Shown here piece after piece: positions 59,173 through 64,000 of a stretch of 64,000 bases of DNA (the first letter of the stretch is position 1; each line of letters opens with the position of its first letter). The DNA lies in the NCBI RefSeq assembly GCF_002575655.3, contig NC_053036.3, forward strand, positions 162,602,627-162,666,626, read 5' to 3'. A program made the translations under genes and the position numbers. The notes beneath the pieces are model-generated. The model was not told the origin of the DNA. It did not search any database and saw only the letters and a list, made by a program, of their open reading frames with translations. Origin of the DNA: Aegilops tauschii subsp. strangulata. Lineage: Eukaryota > Streptophyta > Magnoliopsida > Poales > Poaceae.

Positions 59173-61025
59173 TAATAATGCCGCTGGAAAATTGAAGCAA
59201 TGCCACAGTTAAAAGCAAATTAGATGTTTAACAAATTTTATTGTTAATATAATCTCTCTGTTAATATGAATCAAGGCCACCGTTTGAGAAATGCAACTGT
59301 CTTGCTTTCTTTCCCATTTAGATAAGTTAGATGCTTCTTTTTGTTGGCTTCTGTGTCATCCACCGTTATTGGCCACTAGTTGTTTCCTTTGCACCTCTGT
59401 GTAAACAGGGTTATCTACTTCACCTCGTTGCTATTGTGACCTTTTGTTGCACTGCACAAAACACTTTTGTTTTAAGAGTGTTTTGTGCAGTTCAACCAAA
59501 ATGTCACACCGACAATGTTTCTTCATTGCTTGATCTTAGTGGAACCACACAAGAGGAGATCTTACTTCCTATCCATGTTGGCAAATTTGTTTCAAATCTT
59601 CTTCTTGTGAGTTGTTTGAATTCTGTGCCATGAGAGGTCAGTACTAGCCTTCTTTCACATGATTGTGCAGTGTGCTTTCATATGTTGTGCTACTTATACG
59701 GTTATGTTGCTTGATTTTAGTGAACTGCACAAATGGAGACAAGACTTCCAATCTGTATGTGCACCGTAATATCCCATTGAGGTAAGATAAGGATATTTCA
59801 CAACTGTTGGCCTGTATTTTGCCACTTTCATCAAAAAATTAATGTCGTTGTTTAGTGCTATACTTGTGCTCCCTAATTGACATGCCAAATCTTACATTGA
59901 AGGCGAAGCTTGTCTGTTATTGAACCAAGTGATGAAGGGGAAGAACAAGCGGAAGAAAAACAAAAATCAACTCCCGGTGCTGTAATGAAGCACTGGAACT
60001 GTGATGACATAAGTAATGATATAGTTTTGCATCTTAATTTATTGCCATGGCTGGAACGAGTAATTGTTTTGCCACTGATTTGGTGCCACTCTTAATGTAA
60101 TATGTAATTATCTCTACTTGTGCAAATAGGGATCTTCTTTGAAGATAACATATATTTAGTGGAACTGCACAAGAAGATGTTGGAAACATTAAACAAATCG
60201 AGGAGTATATAGTAAGCATGGCAACCACAGTAGGTAACAACAGATGGTTCCGGAGAAGTGCTTCATCTGTATGCTCTACATAATAAGCTTCCTGACAAAG
60301 GTTGGTACTGGCCCATGGATTTCATCCATATGATTGAGCTTTGTCATCTCTATTGGTGTTATGCTACTGTTTAGATACTGGCATGAGAAACTGGTATTGT
60401 CCTCGAGAAGTGCTTCATCTGTGTTGTTTTAATTATTTCCTTTCCTTTTTTTCGAGCAAACAGGGATGTAGCATTTAGTTGTTCTCTTGCCTTTGCACAA
60501 CAGGATCATCCATGTCATAACAGAAGGAAGCAGTTGAAGGATGGTTACATTACTGCCCACAAGAACAAACTAACTTTAGCTCAGAAGGACTCACGGATCT
60601 CCATCTTTGTTGCTGGGATGGCCAACACAATGTTGTGTTAGGATTCCTTCCGGTGAGTTCCATTTTTTAAATGTGTGCTCTACATGGATCATGTAGGTTG
60701 CCTTTTTAAACTGTCAATTCATAGTATAGTTTTCTTTCTACTAATCACTTTTTTTGTATTTGTGCAAACAGGGGTGCTCAGCTTGATTTCAATGGGAATT
60801 TCACAAAATGTTCATGAATACATCGAATCATTCATTTCCACCACAAGAAAGGAGGTGCCGATATGTTCAAGGCATTGCAACATATAAAGGCGAAATCATA
60901 CAAGCTACGCGTGAATTTGGTTGATTTTGGTGGAACTACACAAAAGAACACCTGGTTTATTTAGCACGAGGTGCCATGTCAATGTCTGAACTGTTGGCAA
61001 ACCCTGCCCATTCCACAATCGAAGG
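59173..61025 (+). other. Low-copy region with exon-like segments and a recurring phrase; no gene recognised
   Basis: The phrase TTAGTGGAACTGCACAAGA or a variant recurs at about 59537, 59717, 60156 and 60930, and GAGAAGTGCTTCATCTGT at about 60254 and 60404. Several acceptor-like TGTGCAAACAG/GG sites occur (59408, 60130, 60472, 60772). Short frames (for example 60504-60641) do not match a family I know. It could be a noncoding transcript, a decayed gene or a degenerate repeat. It lies downstream of the promoter-like segment at 44950. Confidence 0.3.
59452..59490. repeat. Perfect 14 bp inverted repeat, 11-base loop
   Basis: CTGCACAAAACACT (59452-59465) and AGTGTTTTGTGCAG (59477-59490) pair perfectly. 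Confidence 0.85.
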
Positions 61026-61190
61026 CATTTGATATTTTGGAATAGGAAAACCTTGTCTAAGTTTGCTCATTGATGTACGCAAAACAACACACATTTGACA
61101 TTTTGGAATGGGACAACCTTGTCAAATTTTGCTCATTGAGGCAAGAAGACATGCGTTTGATATTTTCGAATGGGACGCCCTTTGCTATCA
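61026..61190 (+). repeat. Three-unit tandem repeat (~65 bp)
   Basis: Units with TTTGATATTTTGGAATAGG, CCTTGTC-AA-TTTGCTCATTGA and ACACA-TTTGA recur at about 61028, 61093 and 61154. The last unit is partial. Confidence 0.75.
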
Positions 61191-61365
61191 GTAGCATCGA
61201 TCATTTTTTCTTTATTCTTTAGTTGTGAAGTAAATATTGGCTCTGACATGTGAATCGCTGAGATGCATAATCATCTATTGTTTTGAATGTTCTCTATGAA
61301 TTTCTAGCCCTGTGTGTTTGATTGCAATGTACAGGAACGCTAAAAAGCTGCTCAAACTCTTTGTA
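61191..61365. other. Noncoding, no feature seen
   Basis: AT-rich low-copy sequence up to the Stowaway MITE. Confidence 0.3.
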
Positions 61366-61522
61366 CTCCCTATGTTCCTTTTTGCTTCGCATATTAGATT
61401 TCTTTCAAGTCAGTTGATTTTACATTGTGAATGTTCATACTTTTTTCTATAAGATTGGTCAAAGTAGAGATACTTTGACTTCAGACAAAACTTATATGCA
61501 GACTAAAAAGGACCGGAGGGAG
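61366..61522. mobile_element. Stowaway MITE, 157 bp
   Basis: CTCCCTATGTTCCTTTTTGC (61366) and the inverted AAAAAGGACCGGAGGGAG (ending 61522), with TA on both sides (61364-61365, 61523-61524). Typical Triticeae Stowaway ends. Confidence 0.85.
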
Positions 61523-61798
61523 TACATGTGAAACCGGTGCAAACGAGGTGATCACCCTGGGAATAATGCTAGTACGTATTATTTTGCATCTTCATCCAAT
61601 GCCAGTGACACAAGAATTCGAACTAATCGAACTAAATTCATTCATACACGGTCGGATTTCATATAAACATGTCGGATTTCATTACATTTCATACATTCTT
61701 CAACTAAAAAGGGGTGCGTTGGAGGTATAATTAGCTAACCGAAGCTACCCACCCGTGTCCGGCTGAGCTGAACAGAAGCTTCTTCTCCAGCGGACTGA

Positions 61799-61908
61799 GC
61801 TTCAGTGACTTAACTACAGGTGAAGTTGCATAACTGACATGTGGCCCAGATGCCTGTTGGGCCCACGTGTCAGTGACCCAACTGCACCTGCAGTTAAGTA
61901 ACTGAAGC
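61799..61908. repeat. Long imperfect hairpin, 110 bp
   Basis: Left arm GCTTCAGTGACTTAACTACAGGTGAAGTTG (split: GCTTCAGTGACTTAAC then TACAGGTGAAGTTG) pairs with 61879-61908 with three mismatches. An inner pair CTGACATGTG-GCCCA / TGGGCCCACGTGTCAG extends the stem. It may be a fold-back MITE or a small-RNA precursor. Confidence 0.75.
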
Positions 61909-62273
61909 AGCGTCCTTCTCCAACACAGCTCTCCGACTCCACGTCGCCTACAAGAAGCTAATCGGCCGTCAATGGTCAACCCGCGTAGGTTGGCTTCAAC
62001 CGGAGGGTAGCAGCGGTGGCCTTACATGGACCCGAGCGGCGGTGACCTACCGTGTTCTACTCTTCCTCATTTTCTGTGTGGCACGGCCTTGTTGGCAGCG
62101 GGGCGGGGCCTCGACGGAGCCGGCGATGTCCTCTGTCTCGTTGCCGGTGGGGCGGCGCCTCGGCGGAGCGGGGGAAATCCTCCCCCTCGGTGCCGGCGGG
62201 GCGAGGCATCAGCGGAGCCAGCGGTGTCCTCTCCCTTGTTGTTGGCGCGGCGGGGCCTCGGCGGAGCAGGGCC
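61909..62273. other. GC-rich, no intact gene
   Basis: Region 62090-62273 is GC-rich with repeated GCGGAGC / GGCGGGGC words, giving long frames on several strands that look like composition artefacts. Confidence 0.35.
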
Positions 62274-62816
62274 TCATCGACGCCAGCGGAGCAGGGACTT
62301 GGCGGAGCCGGCATTGTCCTCCGCCTCGTCCTCGATCTCTCCAAACAGCGCCTCGATTGCTTCATCGTCCTCTTTGTAGGCGGCCGCAACCTCCACCACC
62401 CGCATGCGGTACCGCCAACACGCGAGGTGGCTCTCGCGGGCGGAGCGGTACGAGTCGAGCAGCGCCTCCTACTCCGCCCGCTCCGTGTCGATCTGCTCCT
62501 CCGCCAGCAGGTACTCCTGGAGGAGATGGTGGTTGTAGGCGACGTCGGCCTGCGCTTCCCGGAACTGCTCCTGACGCTTCTACCTCACCGTGTCCATGTA
62601 TTGGGCACGGGCCTCGCCGATGGTCATGGTGCAATGCATCGGCAAGGATGGCGCGGAGGAGGGCGTTGGCGCCGGATCGTCGACTACCATGTTCTCCATT
62701 GGGACGTCGTCGTCCTCCAGCTGCCTGCTGGCCAGCCAGTCGGCAGGAATGGCCGCCATCTCCTTGTGGTCCGTCGTCTGCCCATCCGGAAGAGCGCTGG
62801 AGCGCGAGGAAGCCAT
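62274..62816 (-). pseudogene. Small charged coiled-coil-like ORF with two internal stops
   Basis: From ATG 62816 the frame reads MASSRSSALPDGQTTDHKEM and continues past TAG at 62580-62582 and a second TAG near 62475 to a TGA at 62274. Both stops lie in protein-like, glutamate-rich helical sequence (EQFREAQADVAYNHH, YLLAEEQIDTERAE, YRMRVVEVAAAYKEDD), so this looks like one ~180-codon gene with two nonsense mutations. A minus-strand CTATATAAA lies about 73 bases upstream (62889-62897). I do not recognise the family. Confidence 0.5.
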
Positions 62817-62888
62817 GGTGGGCAGGAGTGGTGTGGACAGGATAAAGGGAATGGAGGCGGATGACCGCGGCTATTGCCGGCGCAGCAG

Positions 62889-62897
62889 TTTATATAG
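62889..62897 (-). promoter_or_regulatory. TATA box for the 62274-62816 pseudogene
   Basis: Minus-strand CTATATAAA, about 73 bases before the ATG at 62816. Confidence 0.5.
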
Positions 62898-63203
62898 CAA
62901 TTGTGGGCGGCGGAGGGACGGACGGGTGGTGCCGGAGTAGCCGCCTCGGCAACCGCATATCATTAATGTGGGCGGCAGACGGACGGACGGACGGCACTTG
63001 TGTCATTTGAACGCGGAGCAATCGCCTGCACCGGGAAGCGGCGCGGGCGGCGCTGACCATTTCGGGCGGAAAGCGCGCGCAGGCAAGGGGGTGGTCTGGG
63101 TGGGCCAGGGCGGTCAGACTCGTGCTTGGCAGCGGGTCGGTCCAGCAGCCGGACATGCTGGCTCGCCAGCGAGCTCGCCGAGCTGAGGGACGACAATCAG
63201 GCG
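62898..63203. other. GC-rich spacer between divergent small ORFs
   Basis: Contains GGACGGACGGACGG-type short repeats (62915-62995). Presumed shared upstream region of the two flanking pseudogenes. Confidence 0.3.
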
Positions 63204-63410
63204 ATGGACGTAGCTTCCGACTAGGAGTCGGCCCCATCGTCCAAGCCGGTTCATGCCGTGTTCACCATAGAGCAGGTGCGGCCGCACTTCGACGCCGTAA
63301 TGGCGGAAGAGCTACCATTGCAGGAGGACCTGTGCTGCAACCTCCATCTCCTCAACGAGCATCGGCGAACAAGCGAACGGCAATGCCGTCGCGGACATGT
63401 GGCCCTATGA
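63204..63410 (+). pseudogene. Short ORF remnant with one internal stop
   Basis: ATG at 63204 reads MDVASD, a TAG at 63222, then 62 protein-like codons (VHAVFTIEQVRPHFDAVMAE, LPLQEDLCCNLHLLNEHRR) to TGA at 63408. Family unknown. Divergently placed relative to the pseudogene at 62274. Confidence 0.35.
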
Positions 63411-63474
63411 TCCTGGCTTCCTGAATGAGCAGCGGGCGCTGTATTAGACCATCCGTAGGGCCCGCAAGGCCCTC

Positions 63475-64000
63475 TCCATCGTCCTTCGAGTTGTTGCGCT
63501 CGCCGTGGCGCCGCCGTCTCGTGTTGTCAACATATTCAACGGACATGAGGAATGAGGAGATGACTTTACATGGAGAGGATGACAGTGGGGACCCACCAAG
63601 GCCATAGCCGCACGTACACAAGTGCCTCTTTATTATATACAACTATAATTTTTTTTGCTTCCTCCTGGTTTCCTGACATCATGGTCCCACACCATTTTCA
63701 ACCTATGTAGTCAATAAACGAGAGAATTGCACAAGGAGAGGCCAACAGTTGGGACCAAGCAGCTCGAGGAGTATTTGTGTTTTTGAGGTGTGAGCACTGC
63801 AGAGTTTTTCTTGAGCGATGTTTTTGTTGTTTTTCAGAGGAGAGCAGGGTATTAACTGGGCGGGCTGTGGACCGTCTAGCCCAGGCTAGATATCCGGCCT
63901 AGATATTAATTTTTTTTCATGCTGAATATGGCTAGCCCAGCTATACTTTTTTTTAGCAATACCCAGGCAAGGTCAACTTGTTATTCTCCGACCCGCTGGG
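63475..64000 (+). repeat. Dispersed repeat related to 5386-5830
   Basis: Shares with 5386-5830 the order GCGCCGCC-TCTCG-GTTGTCAACAT, GGAGAGGATGACAGT-GGG-CCCACCA, TTCCTGACATC, TAGTCAATA, ACTGGGC, CCGTCTAGCCCAGGCT and AGCCCAGCTAT. It runs off the right edge. Probably part of the same DNA-transposon class as 5231-8270. Confidence 0.7.

Noticed and set aside
62042..62864. 267- and 270-codon plus-strand frames
   Set aside because: They lie antisense to a better-supported pseudogene in GC-rich sequence and translate to Arg/Pro/Gly-rich strings without domain features.
1..64000. tRNA or rRNA genes
   Set aside because: No cloverleaf-type or rDNA sequence was recognised by eye; a tRNA scan was not possible here.

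Overview
The window is nuclear DNA from a grass of the wheat/barley tribe (Triticeae). It has no bacterial signature. It is mostly nested LTR retrotransposons and MITEs: an Angela/WIS/BARE-type Copia solo LTR, a CACTA terminus, Stowaway and Harbinger MITEs, and three nearly full-length copies of one ~13 kb Ty3/Gypsy family. No family was confirmed by a database search; names rest on recognised motifs, domains and termini.

Layout: 1-3274 holds two plus-strand plant B3-domain genes, the first cut by the left edge. 3505-5230 is a Copia solo LTR in the 3' flank of the second. 5231-8270 is a repeat-rich DNA-transposon body with tandem arrays. It is split by Gypsy element E1 (8271-21267, minus, target duplication GGAGG), resumes at 21268-21446, and appears to end at a CACTA terminus at 43091. 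Between lie a truncated Gypsy fragment X (21447-22561), a deleted minus-strand Gypsy of another family (22562-25955), element E2 (25957-38993, plus), a duplicated piece of the second family's LTR (38994-39506) and part of a third Gypsy LTR (39507-42338). 43092-45830 is lower-copy DNA with a Stowaway-like MITE and a promoter-like segment. A Harbinger-like MITE (45830-46128 plus 59122-59172) is split by element E3 (46129-59121, plus, target duplication GGGAC). 59173-64000 has degenerate repeats, a Stowaway MITE, a long hairpin, two broken small ORFs and a dispersed repeat related to 5386-5830.

E1, E2 and E3 belong to the Tat-like branch of plant Gypsy elements. Each has 517-520 bp LTRs, gag, protease, RT, RNase H, a second (archaeal-type) RNase H and integrase. 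Each also carries a spliced gene on the opposite strand between integrase and the 3' LTR. In E1 this antisense gene is open across six coding exons with its own TATA box and a 5'UTR intron, while gag-pol on the other strand is broken in at least seven places. The LTRs of E1 differ at only two sites, so E1 was probably moved in trans by proteins from another copy. All three copies share an in-frame TAG between protease and RT and an open frame running from an ATG inside the 5' LTR through the primer binding site into gag.
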